Below are positions 1 to 6,171 of a stretch of 18,523 nucleotides of DNA, piece after piece. This DNA comes from Synergistaceae bacterium (GTDB lineage Bacteria; Synergistota; Synergistia; Synergistales; Aminobacteriaceae), in assembly GCA_017458545.1 (NCBI GenBank), contig JAFTBA010000079.1, positions 1 through 18,523 of the forward strand, written 5' to 3'. A model generated the notes under the pieces. The model was not told where the DNA came from. It was given only the letters and a program-made list of their open reading frames with translations, and searched no databases. Position numbers and translations under genes: made by a program. Each line of letters opens with the position of its first letter. Positions within the stretch are counted from its first letter, which is position 1.

Positions 1-235
1 CAACAGCAATGACCGCGAAACTACACTGACTAACATTAAGGCTCACAGGGGGATATGTTTGGCACCTGGATTTCTGAACGACCATAACGGCGAATTTGCT
101 TGGACGCTTTTTGACTGCCCCGAACGAATCAGCTGTGTATTGTGTACTCATTCGGGCGATAAGAGAGAGAGCGTTAAGGATTTCGTGAAGCTGTTGCAGG
201 AAATTTACAGGAACAACCCGGAGTTCATGGCCTGA
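1..235 (+). CDS. 3' end of an unidentified protein gene (cut by window edge)
   Basis: An open frame runs from the left edge (codons starting at base 2) for 77 codons to a TGA at 233-235. The visible C-terminal part has no stop and a protein-like composition. It includes a Cys-containing core (FDCPERISCVLCTHSG) followed by an amphipathic C-terminal helix (DFVKLLQEIYRNN). The CxxC-like spacing inside ISCVLC could bind metal or be redox active, but I recognise no family. The start codon lies outside the window, so total length and function cannot be judged. It is convergent with the minus-strand gene ending at 319. I see no clear intrinsic terminator in the 83 bases between them. Confidence 0.55.
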   Translation, partial: NSNDRETTLTNIKAHRGICLAPGFLNDHNGEFAWTLFDCPERISCVLCTHSGDKRESVKDFVKLLQEIYRNNPEFMA

Positions 236-318
236 AGCGTACCACGCTCCGGGAAACGTTGCGAGTTACTTTTTACTTTTTGCTGAGCATCATGCCAAGT
301 TCTTTCTTAATGTTTACG

Positions 319-1242
319 TTATTTGAAGGAATCTTTTGTGATGACTGCCACACAATAATTTTCCCCCAACTTCTCGCGAATTTCTTGAACACAGTTATCG
401 CCAGGCATTATGGCAAGAATAACGTTGCCGCTCGTATCTGAAACTTCTAGGGTTTCCCCTTCTTTAGTGTACTTTATACGGCCATAATAATAGCCCGTCT
501 CATATTCTTCCGGTTTGAGGTTGGTAATGTTGAACCTAACTATTTTACGAAATCCTTGCTGCCACGTAGAAGTTTTTGCTTCAGCGTCCAGTACCATACC
601 GTTAAACCCAAAATCTATCTCTGCTCTGTCTTTGGGAAAATCATCTTTCATGTCGTGCATGATAGAATCTCTTTCTATCATGTTGACATAATTGCCATCG
701 ATTTTCTCGAATACGAAAAACGGACACTTATTCCCGATCTTTTCGTAGGCTGATACTGTATATCCCGTCAATACGCCGAAGTTGCTCGCATCACAAACCT
801 TGTAGTGGCCTATATCGTCCTCGAAGTATACTGTGTATCTGCCCGGCCTCAGAACCGCTTTAGCGCCGACCTTTTTGTCCGTGTCCATTATTACACCGTT
901 ATAAACCCAAAATATTTTGTCTTCAGCGATCGAATAAATGCCGCAATTCCTGAAAGCTATATTTCTCTCTACGCACGCTTTGACAAAAGCTTTTTTTTCG
1001 TCATAGTCTTTGTGAGTAGTAAAATCTTCACCTCCCACTATTATATGTGTGCCAGTGTATGTGTCGATAATCATCACTCTAGGCTCGTCCGTGATATAGC
1101 CACTGTAAACCAAAGCCGCGTATATCACAGCCGCTATAATGCAAATTCCCAAAATGCCGCCCAGCCAATCCTTGAACGTGAGTTCCTCCGCTTCCGGATG
1201 TTTTTCCTTGTTGATTTCCATTTCCTTTACTTCTTCCGCCAT
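319..1242 (-). CDS. Hypothetical single-pass membrane protein
   Basis: A 307-residue protein of unknown family. I start it at the ATG at 1242 rather than the upstream in-frame ATG at 1287, because AGAAAGGACGG lies just upstream of 1242 and the extra 15 residues would be unusual. Residues 1-26 are charged and likely cytoplasmic. Residues 27-49 form one hydrophobic helix (WLGGILGICIIAAVIYAALV). The rest, about 255 residues, is polar, rich in aromatic and beta-prone stretches, and probably extracytoplasmic. It contains several cysteines (for example KACVERN, FRNCGIY, HYKVCDA, GNKCPFF). The gene stands alone, convergent with the partial gene at the left edge. Its promoter is not obvious. Being a Sec-type anchored protein with a globular outer domain is inference; no enzymatic motif is visible. 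Confidence 0.7.
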   Translation of the reverse strand: MAEEVKEMEINKEKHPEAEELTFKDWLGGILGICIIAAVIYAALVYSGYITDEPRVMIIDTYTGTHIIVGGEDFTTHKDYDEKKAFVKACVERNIAFRNCGIYSIAEDKIFWVYNGVIMDTDKKVGAKAVLRPGRYTVYFEDDIGHYKVCDASNFGVLTGYTVSAYEKIGNKCPFFVFEKIDGNYVNMIERDSIMHDMKDDFPKDRAEIDFGFNGMVLDAEAKTSTWQQGFRKIVRFNITNLKPEEYETGYYYGRIKYTKEGETLEVSDTSGNVILAIMPGDNCVQEIREKLGENYCVAVITKDSFK

Positions 1243-1311
1243 ACTTGAACCGTCCTTTCTTGAATAAAAGAGTAGCATATAACCCAAACAGACAAATCAA
1301 AAGAAACCTTG

Positions 1312-1320
1312 TGATATAAT
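1312..1320 (+). promoter_or_regulatory. Extended -10 promoter element
   Basis: TGATATAAT is a perfect extended -10 (TGnTATAAT) and is followed by TAA. There is no convincing -35, which is typical of extended -10 promoters. It points rightward into a region without a credible protein gene, at the 5' edge of a folded-RNA candidate (1327-1430). The same TATAATTAA string recurs at 3165 and 4305 upstream of real genes, which supports it being a functional promoter type here. Confidence 0.4.
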
Positions 1321-1326
1321 TAACGC

Positions 1327-1430
1327 AAGATAAACTAAAAGAGATAAGCTATTCAAGTTATATGCTTTCCCTTACTTGATTAGAAAGTATTATAACACAA
1401 AGAAGGTATCTTTTAGTTTATTTTTGTTTT
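1327..1430 (+). ncRNA. Candidate small structured RNA
   Basis: Starting about 7 bases after the extended -10 at 1312-1320, the sequence can fold into a closed structure. An outer stem pairs TAAACTAAAA (1331-1340) plus GATA (1343-1346) with TATC plus TTTTAGTTTA (1407-1420), with a two-base bulge. Inside is a second hairpin: 1349-1358 pairs with 1374-1383 over ten positions with one T-T mismatch. A purine-rich stretch (1384-1406, including AAAGAAGG) stays unpaired. The outer stem is followed by TTTTTGTTTTG, which could act as a termination tail. No known RNA family is recognised. The region is AT-rich, so chance pairing is a real alternative. Confidence 0.3.
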
Positions 1431-1544
1431 GCGAGTGCTTTATTTTTTTACCTGACAAATCATTTTCGTTCCTTCGCTCCCTAAAATCAAATTCTGATTG
1501 GTATAGTACACAAAAATTTTCACATAATATGTATCTGCCTATGG

Positions 1545-1558
1545 GGATAATATTATCC
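1545..1558. repeat. 14-bp perfect palindrome
   Basis: GGATAATATTATCC is fully self-complementary. It sits in the AT-rich non-coding stretch downstream of the transporter gene. It could be a dimeric regulator site, but no promoter is evident next to it. Confidence 0.35.
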
Positions 1559-1600
1559 TGTTGTTTTCTTTATCGATGCTGACAACTAAGCAGAGATTTC

Positions 1601-1637
1601 AGAAATAGAAAGAGGCAGAAGAAATCCCTCTGCCCCT
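1601..1637 (-). terminator. Intrinsic terminator of the DAACS transporter gene
   Basis: Read on the minus strand, AGGGGCAGA pairs with TCTGCCTCT (1637-1629 with 1619-1611, one mismatch, 9-nt loop). This is followed by the T-rich tail TTCTATTTCT. It begins about 19 bases after the transporter stop codon. Confidence 0.7.
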
Positions 1638-1655
1638 TCCGAAAATGAGTCATTA

Positions 1656-2882
1656 TCAGCCCAGTATATCCCCCAACTTTTCCTCACCGATACCGTGTTT
1701 CTCGGCGTAACCAGTCAATATCAGCGTCAATGCTCCGTCACCCGTAACGTTGCAGGCAGTTCCGAACGAGTCCTGTAATGCAAAAATCGTCAGCATCAAC
1801 GCAGTACCTGTATCGTCAAACCCAAGCACACCCGTAATCAGTCCCAATGATGCCATTACAGTACCTCCGGGAACTCCGGGCGCTGCAATCGCAAAAAGTC
1901 CAAGCAATACGCTGAACAATATCATGTTGCTGACGCTGGGGTAAAAACCGTAAAGAATTTTCGACACGGCCATTACAAAAAATGTCTCAGTCATTACCGA
2001 ACCGCAAAGGTGAATATTAGCAAACAGCGGTATACCGAAATTCACTAAGTCATCGCGCAGTGTAGGCTCTGATTTACGCGCGCATTCAAGTGCTACCGAA
2101 AGAGTTGCAGCACTCGACATCGTTCCGACTGCCGTCATGTATGCAGGGCCGTAATTCCTGATGATGTTGAAGGGGTTTTTACCGGAATACACTCCCCCTA
2201 TGAAATAGAGCAGTGCAAGCCAAATGTAATGCCCTATCATAACCATTATGATTACCATTACAAAGACAGGGAACTGTTTTGTGATTGAGCCCTCGTAAGC
2301 AAGAGTGCAGAACGTTGTACCTATCAGCCACGGCAGAACAGGTATCATGAATCTTGTAACCAGGCTGAGAACAATCTGATGGAACTCCTCGAGAAGATTG
2401 ATGACCTGTCTGCTTCTGTTCCATGCTGCTGCGAGGCCGACCATTATGGCGAAGAGTAATGCCGACATTACGGGCATAATCTGTGGGATTGAGAGTGCGA
2501 ACAGGACTTTAGGGAGAGCTTTAAGTCCCTCAACTTCCGAAACTATGTTCATGAACGGAAGTATCGAGTAACCTGCCGCTGTAGCAGCTAACGCAGCACC
2601 TATTGATGATGAGTATGCCAGAATGAGAGCGAGTATTAACATTCTTGAGGCGTTCTGACCGAGACGGGTGATTGAAGGAGCGACGAAGCCTAGTATGATG
2701 ATTGGGACACAGAAGTTGACGAACTGACTCGATATGTGGCGGATCGTAACAACTATGTGCATCAGGGCGGTGCTTAACATATTACCTTCCGTTGCTGAGA
2801 TAATGAGTCCTGCGGCTGTACCTAACGCAAGAGCTATTACCAGTTTGAACGGAAGCGAACTTGTGAAACCTTTACTGCTCAT
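1656..2882 (-). CDS. Divergent DAACS-family dicarboxylate/amino acid:cation symporter
   Basis: A 408-residue polytopic membrane protein of the GltP/SstT (DAACS) fold. The start ATG at 2882 has AGGAGG 11 bases upstream. Family marks are the HP1 serine-rich tip (SSAATL, residues 256-261), the HP2 PGVPGG segment (335-340) and the TM8 NVTGD motif (378-382; N378 and D382 match GltPh N401 and D405). The TM7 signature NMDGT is replaced by HLCGS (291-295). The TM8 arginine that binds the acidic side chain in GltPh (R397) is Gly374, and GltPh D390 aligns with Phe. Loss of the arginine argues against glutamate or aspartate as substrate and suggests a neutral or non-standard one. Loss of the TM7 Asp and Asn implies an altered sodium site. 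It is monocistronic, with its own promoter and terminator. Fold is certain; substrate is not. Confidence 0.88.
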   Translation of the reverse strand: MSSKGFTSSLPFKLVIALALGTAAGLIISATEGNMLSTALMHIVVTIRHISSQFVNFCVPIIILGFVAPSITRLGQNASRMLILALILAYSSSIGAALAATAAGYSILPFMNIVSEVEGLKALPKVLFALSIPQIMPVMSALLFAIMVGLAAAWNRSRQVINLLEEFHQIVLSLVTRFMIPVLPWLIGTTFCTLAYEGSITKQFPVFVMVIIMVMIGHYIWLALLYFIGGVYSGKNPFNIIRNYGPAYMTAVGTMSSAATLSVALECARKSEPTLRDDLVNFGIPLFANIHLCGSVMTETFFVMAVSKILYGFYPSVSNMILFSVLLGLFAIAAPGVPGGTVMASLGLITGVLGFDDTGTALMLTIFALQDSFGTACNVTGDGALTLILTGYAEKHGIGEEKLGDILG

Positions 2883-2916
2883 AATGATATTAACCTCCTG
2901 AGAAAATGATTTGGTG

Positions 2917-2946
2917 ATGATACAGAGAGTTTACACCATCAGGCAA
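2917..2946 (-). promoter_or_regulatory. Sigma70-type promoter of the transporter gene
   Basis: On the minus strand, -35 TTGCCT (2946-2941) and -10 TATCAT (2922-2917) are separated by 18 bases. This places the transcript start around 2910, about 28 bases before the transporter ATG. Confidence 0.5.
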
Positions 2947-2976
2947 GTTTAATGTACATTCAACAGTGAACAGCAA

Positions 2977-3002
2977 CAAAAAAACCCGTCTCTCAACGGG
3001 TT
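2977..3002 (-). terminator. Intrinsic terminator of tRNA-Asn
   Basis: On the minus strand AACCCGT pairs with ACGGGTT around a six-base loop, followed by a run of T. It lies 18 bases beyond the tRNA 3' end and forms a textbook terminator. Confidence 0.85.
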
Positions 3003-3020
3003 CATCTCTTGAACTTCCAG

Positions 3021-3093
3021 CTCCACCACCAGGACTCGAACCTGGAACCTAATGATTAACAGTCATCCGCGCTGCCGATTGCGCTATGGTGGA
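3021..3093 (-). tRNA. tRNA-Asn (anticodon GTT)
   Basis: The minus strand folds into a complete 73-nt cloverleaf. The acceptor TCCACCA pairs with TGGTGGA with discriminator G. The anticodon arm is GATGA-CTGTTAA-TCATT with anticodon GTT. The T arm CCAGG-TTCGAGT-CCTGG is perfect. The 3' CCA is not encoded (CTGG follows the discriminator), so it must be added enzymatically. The gene is transcribed alone from a good promoter and ends in a clear terminator. I looked for attachment-site direct repeats next to it and saw none. Confidence 0.95.
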
Positions 3094-3108
3094 ACGCAAC
3101 AGAAAGAA

Positions 3109-3137
3109 TTTTAACCCTTACCCCCTGTTTTTGTCAA
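3109..3137 (-). promoter_or_regulatory. Promoter of tRNA-Asn
   Basis: On the minus strand a consensus -35 TTGACA (3137-3132) is spaced 17 bases from the -10 TTAAAA (3114-3109). This is just upstream of the mature tRNA 5' end at 3093. Confidence 0.7.
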
Positions 3138-3164
3138 CACTCTATAATCATTCAGGTTTTTGCG

Positions 3165-3170
3165 TATAAT
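3165..3170 (+). promoter_or_regulatory. -10 element of the Tim44-like gene
   Basis: A consensus TATAAT followed by TAA sits 34 bases upstream of the ATG at 3205. A second TATAAT lies at 3143-3148. Neither has a clear -35. Both diverge from the tRNA-Asn promoter. Confidence 0.4.
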
Positions 3171-3204
3171 TAACTGCATGATTTCAAAAGGAGGTTTTCA
3201 ACAT

Positions 3205-4194
3205 ATGAGGCGCAGAATTATTACCGGCATCATCATAATCACGACGTTGATTTTCGCCGGAATAGCTCATTCGGATTTCGGGAGTTTCTCGGGGAATTCC
3301 GATTACAGCAGTTCACATTCTTCATCAGGCTCATCGTCATCAGGCTGGGGCGGTTCATCAGGTTCATCACTGTCGGACACATTCGGTTCAGGTTCAGTAA
3401 GACGGCACAGAAACAGCGAGGGCATTAATCCTGGAATAATCGCAGGCGTAAGATCCCCTTCAAGTTCAAAAAACAGCAGCGGTTTAGACGATGAAGACTT
3501 CGAGGAATGCGGAGGAATCGCATTCGTATTGCTGGTGTTCTTCGTGTTCTGGTTCGTCATTCACCGTAACTCAAAGAAGAAACGCAACATCATAAACATT
3601 CCCGATAATGTCAGGATATTAAGACCTATGAACGAATACTTAGAGCTTGACCCTGAGTTTGACGAGGAGAGAATAAAGACGTTAATGTCAAACCTGTACG
3701 TTCAAATGCAGGAGACTTGGCAGAAAAAAGACATATCAAGTTTAAGACCGTACATGACCGACAAATTCTTCTCACAGATGGATGGTCAGCTAGATCAGTT
3801 CAGGAAAATGGGAAGGACTGATTACACTGAGAGAATTGCTGTGTTAAACACAGGGCTTGTAGGCTGGAGACAGTCGGCAGGAAATGATTATGTTACCGTG
3901 AGTCTGTCGTCAAGAATCGTATCGTATGTTCTTGATGACAGGACTGGTGAATTGATTTCGGGCGACAGGAAACGCGTGAAGTTCATGGAGTATGAAATTG
4001 AGCTTTGCAGGAAATCAGGGACTATTACCTCGCCTGAGAGTGAGGGCGTGAGGGCTGAGAGATGTCCTCATTGCGGTGCGCCTATTAAGCTCAATGCGTC
4101 GGCCAAGTGCGAGTACTGCGGAAGCGTGATTACTTCGGTGAATACTGAATGGGCAATCTGCGGTATGAGAGGTATTTCGCAGAGGACAGCGTGA
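3205..4194 (+). CDS. Tim44-like domain, zinc-ribbon membrane protein
   Basis: A 329-residue protein. I choose the ATG at 3205, preceded by AAAGGAGG at suitable spacing; the upstream in-frame TTG at 3160 would overlap the promoter. Domains in order: a Sec signal or signal-anchor (residues 1-22, arginine-rich then hydrophobic); a Ser/Gly-rich low-complexity stretch (26-64); a transmembrane helix (about 103-120); a Tim44-like domain (about 148-275, with LMSNLYVQMQETWQKKD and LRPYMTDKFF); and a C-terminal zinc ribbon with C287, C290, C302 and C305 (CPHCG...CEYCG). This matches a known bacterial family with a Tim44-like domain and zinc ribbon, sometimes labelled transport protein. Its real role is unknown; Tim44-like domains bind membranes or proteins. 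The gene is monocistronic and ends in an intrinsic terminator. Confidence 0.82.
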   Translation: MRRRIITGIIIITTLIFAGIAHSDFGSFSGNSDYSSSHSSSGSSSSGWGGSSGSSLSDTFGSGSVRRHRNSEGINPGIIAGVRSPSSSKNSSGLDDEDFEECGGIAFVLLVFFVFWFVIHRNSKKKRNIINIPDNVRILRPMNEYLELDPEFDEERIKTLMSNLYVQMQETWQKKDISSLRPYMTDKFFSQMDGQLDQFRKMGRTDYTERIAVLNTGLVGWRQSAGNDYVTVSLSSRIVSYVLDDRTGELISGDRKRVKFMEYEIELCRKSGTITSPESEGVRAERCPHCGAPIKLNASAKCEYCGSVITSVNTEWAICGMRGISQRTA

Positions 4195-4223
4195 GAAAAA
4201 TATATCACGATTAAATTAATGAG

Positions 4224-4257
4224 CCTCCCTGTGATGAGCAGGGGGGTAATTTTTTTA
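4224..4257 (+). terminator. Intrinsic terminator of the Tim44-like gene
   Basis: CCTCCCTG pairs with CAGGGGGG (one T-G pair, seven-base loop), followed by TAATTTTTTT. It lies 29 bases after the stop codon. Confidence 0.85.
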
Positions 4258-4286
4258 TGTTGAAATCGGGAAAAGATTATGAATAA

Positions 4287-4364
4287 AAAATAAGGAGTGT
4301 GTGCTATAATTAAATCGTGAATTAAAATTATGCACGGCAAAACAAACTCTGCCCTCCTTATTTT
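4287..4364. repeat. 11-bp inverted repeat around the lipoprotein promoter; right arm is anti-Shine-Dalgarno-like
   Basis: AAAATAAGGAG (4287-4297) and CTCCTTATTTT (4354-4364) are perfect inverted copies flanking the extended -10. The right arm lies in the transcribed leader. It contains CCCTCCTTA, which can also pair with the AAAGGAG ribosome site about 100 bases downstream. Confidence 0.4.
4302..4310 (+). promoter_or_regulatory. Extended -10 promoter of the lipoprotein gene
   Basis: TGCTATAAT is a perfect extended -10, followed by TAA, without a clear -35. The predicted transcript starts near 4317 and has a leader of about 155 nt. An 11-bp inverted repeat (AAAATAAGGAG at 4287-4297, CTCCTTATTTT at 4354-4364) flanks the promoter. 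Confidence 0.5.
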
Positions 4365-4472
4365 ATGTTGCCTATTATATCATAACTAAAGCGGGGGCTG
4401 TCGTGTGTATTATTGATTTACTCCCCGTAACCACAAAAATTATTTCATTTCATCAAAGGAGTTGTTCTTTCA

Positions 4473-5942
4473 ATGAACAGATGTCGCTCAATTTTAGGAA
4501 TTGTCCTAATCCTTGTTGCAGCTGCGGTTCTCTCAGGAGGATGCGGAGGCAGCAGCAGTTCTGTAAACACCAACGACCCGTATTACGAACCGCCTAATCT
4601 CACAGAAGCACAGCTCATCGAACTCGGACAGACTCAGGTTAACCCCAGTGAATTTGATTTGCCTGAACTGCATGAAACCGAAACATCAGAAAGCAGTTTC
4701 AAGGCAGCAGCTTCAGCATCAGAGAACGCACTGGCAAGAAAAGTATGGACTGAAGCAGTCAAGTTATTTACGGAAGGCGCAAGATACACGAGAGTTACAG
4801 AACACCCTCAGTCTGACGGAACAAATATCTATATACGCCAGAGCAGATATGTCTATGTCTACAGATGGGTTACAGGTCCGTATGAAGTCGAAGATGAGAG
4901 ACTAACAGTCCTTGCAAAACAGCATAAATACAGAGAGAAAGGCTGTCAGCATGGAATGTTCGGGACTGACTGCGTAGGGTTAATCTGGAATGCAGCAAAT
5001 AACGCAGGTATAACCCTATGGGGAGCGCAGAGCAAAAGCAGAATAGGGCCTTCAGGTTTAACATCAGCTCCTAACTGGAAGGCGCATTTTCCTAATGCTG
5101 ATGATGTTTCGGACGAAATCGGTACATTACCGCCAAAACCCGGTGATATTGTCTCGTGGTCAGGCACTTATAATCACGTAGGTATAGCCGCCAAAGTAAC
5201 CGACAACAACGAGGAAAGAATAGTAATAATACACTGCACGGGCAGAACGGATAACGATTACTTGTGCAGTGAATACAAAGAAGCCGGTGAAGCAGATTCA
5301 ATGCTGAATGAGGCTTATCCCGTCAACGGAGTTACGGCTCACGATTATTCTGTTACAAGCGGTATTCCTGTCTTCGGAAGAGAGAGCAGACGCTTGAGGC
5401 TTGCTTTGGATTCGACATCTGAAGAGCCTGGAAATCAGGTAACACCCATAACCCCTATAACTCCTGAAAATCCGACAACACCCGAAACTCCTACTACACC
5501 CGTGAATCCCGTACCCCCTGACAGCGGCGGAGGTACTATTTCAGCAAGCGCACTCAACGGGACATGGACAGGAACAGGCAGCGGTACAGGTTCAAGCAAC
5601 GGCGTAACAGCGCAGGTTCAGACGGAACTCAGGTATATCATTTCAAACGTCAATGAAACATCAGGTGGAGCAGATATTCAGATTTACGACAGGACAACGG
5701 ACAGCCAGTACGGGGTTAACATCGTAAGGGATTGGGGTGATTCTGTCCGCTTCGATATGACGAAATCGGGCGGAAATTCGTGGACATTCCATCGCTCATA
5801 TTCAGACGGCGAGGATAATATAACGATAACGCTGCGGTCAGAAAACAGCGGTACTCTTCAGCTTAATGGCTCGATGTGGAATGAGGATAATCCTTCGGAC
5901 AGAACAACATTCAATATAACCTGCAACATAACGAAACAGTAA
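4473..5942 (+). CDS. Lipoprotein with NlpC/P60-like cysteine peptidase domain and C-terminal beta domain
   Basis: A 489-residue exported protein; AAAGGAG lies 11 bases before the ATG. The N-terminus is a lipoprotein-type signal (MNRCRSILGIVLILVAAAVL) ending in SGGC, so Cys24 is the probable lipid-modified residue, although the lipobox is not ideal. Residues about 125-300 resemble a NlpC/P60-type papain-fold amidase: FGTDCVGLIW supplies the putative nucleophile Cys167, and KPGDIVSW followed by NHVGIAAKV supplies His235. His254 in IHCTGR may be the third residue. A Thr/Pro-rich linker (about 322-350) leads to a beta-rich domain (about 358-489, opening with LNGTWTGTGS) of unknown family. Such enzymes usually cleave peptidoglycan stem peptides. 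Here the target could also be another amide, and catalysis is inferred from motif order. Confidence 0.75.
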   Translation: MNRCRSILGIVLILVAAAVLSGGCGGSSSSVNTNDPYYEPPNLTEAQLIELGQTQVNPSEFDLPELHETETSESSFKAAASASENALARKVWTEAVKLFTEGARYTRVTEHPQSDGTNIYIRQSRYVYVYRWVTGPYEVEDERLTVLAKQHKYREKGCQHGMFGTDCVGLIWNAANNAGITLWGAQSKSRIGPSGLTSAPNWKAHFPNADDVSDEIGTLPPKPGDIVSWSGTYNHVGIAAKVTDNNEERIVIIHCTGRTDNDYLCSEYKEAGEADSMLNEAYPVNGVTAHDYSVTSGIPVFGRESRRLRLALDSTSEEPGNQVTPITPITPENPTTPETPTTPVNPVPPDSGGGTISASALNGTWTGTGSGTGSSNGVTAQVQTELRYIISNVNETSGGADIQIYDRTTDSQYGVNIVRDWGDSVRFDMTKSGGNSWTFHRSYSDGEDNITITLRSENSGTLQLNGSMWNEDNPSDRTTFNITCNITKQ

Positions 5943-5964
5943 CTTTGTGAACAACAAACACAAT

Positions 5965-5997
5965 CCCCCTTCCCAAAACGAAGGGGGTAATTTTTTG
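5965..5997 (+). terminator. Intrinsic terminator of the lipoprotein gene
   Basis: CCCCCTTC pairs perfectly with GAAGGGGG around a seven-base loop, followed by TAATTTTTTG. It starts 23 bases after the stop codon. Confidence 0.9.
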
Positions 5998-6022
5998 CGT
6001 TATGTCATGAAACTTCACTTGA

Positions 6023-6031
6023 TGATAAAAT
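6023..6031 (+). promoter_or_regulatory. Probable promoter of the yedF operon
   Basis: TGATAAAAT fits an extended -10 (TGnTAtAAT with one mismatch), located just after the preceding terminator. The transcript would start near 6038, giving a leader of about 180 nt before yedF. No strong -35 is seen. Confidence 0.4.
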
Positions 6032-6073
6032 TTCAAACACAATAAAAATTCAAGAAAGGAGTACGGAAAATCT

Positions 6074-6151
6074 ATGCTGTTTCTCGTTCATACATGAGGA
6101 ATAACAAAATGCACGGGACTGCATATTAACGTACTCATTCACAAACCCTAA
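6074..6151 (+). CDS. Possible leader ORF with in-frame UGA
   Basis: GAAAGGAG (about 12 bases upstream) precedes an ATG at 6074. The frame reads seven codons (MLFLVHT), then TGA at 6095-6097. It then stays open for a further 17 codons to TAA at 6149-6151. If the TGA is read as selenocysteine the peptide is 25 residues; if not, it is a 7-residue leader. The TGA lies at the base of a SECIS-like hairpin (6094-6138), and the next gene is the selenium-linked yedF. The short length and lack of a UxxC motif make a functional selenoprotein unlikely. A sensing leader peptide is the more natural reading. This is speculative. Confidence 0.25.
6094..6138 (+). promoter_or_regulatory. SECIS-like hairpin in the yedF leader
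   Basis: A lower stem ATGAG/CTCAT (6094-6098 with 6134-6138) includes the TGA codon at 6095. An upper stem ATGCA/TGCAT (6109-6113 with 6120-6124) carries the six-base loop CGGGAC. The loop begins 16 bases after the TGA, and a G is present in its first two positions. This agrees with the bacterial SECIS rules as I know them, and with the general form of the E. coli fdhF element. A bulged U, found in E. coli, is missing. SECIS-like leaders are known to regulate E. coli selAB, so a regulatory role is plausible. Confidence 0.35.
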
Positions 6152-6171
6152 TATTCTTTCCCTGTATAAGC

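Larger units (their letters stand above)
1243..1655. other. AT-rich intergenic region without a credible protein gene
   Basis: This stretch of 413 bases separates two minus-strand genes. It holds the promoter and RNA candidate described at 1312-1430, a 14-bp perfect palindrome at 1545-1558 and the transporter terminator at 1601-1637. The one longer plus-strand frame (1376-1582) begins with TTG, has no ribosome site, and reads as low-complexity Phe/Ser-rich sequence, so I do not call it a gene. Confidence 0.6.

Noticed and set aside
217..253. CCCGGAG/CTCCGGG inverted repeat as a terminator of the left-edge gene
   Set aside because: The stem has a 23-base loop overlapping another hairpin, and the T-rich stretch is 14 or more bases further on, so it does not fit an intrinsic terminator well.
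805..1248. 147-codon plus-strand open frame opposite the hypothetical membrane protein
   Set aside because: No ribosome site, and the composition is low in charged residues. The minus-strand frame has a better start, ribosome site and a clean transmembrane segment.
1376..1582. 68-codon TTG-started frame in the AT-rich gap
   Set aside because: No ribosome site, Phe/Ser/Leu-rich translation of AT-rich DNA, and it overlaps the RNA candidate and the palindrome.
3021..3093. tRNA-Asn as an integration site for a mobile element
   Set aside because: No integrase gene and no partial duplicate of the tRNA 3' end is found in the window.
5440..5525. Short repeats in the lipoprotein gene resembling a tandem array
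   Set aside because: These are imperfect codon repeats encoding a Thr/Pro linker, not a CRISPR or minisatellite; there are no regular spacers.
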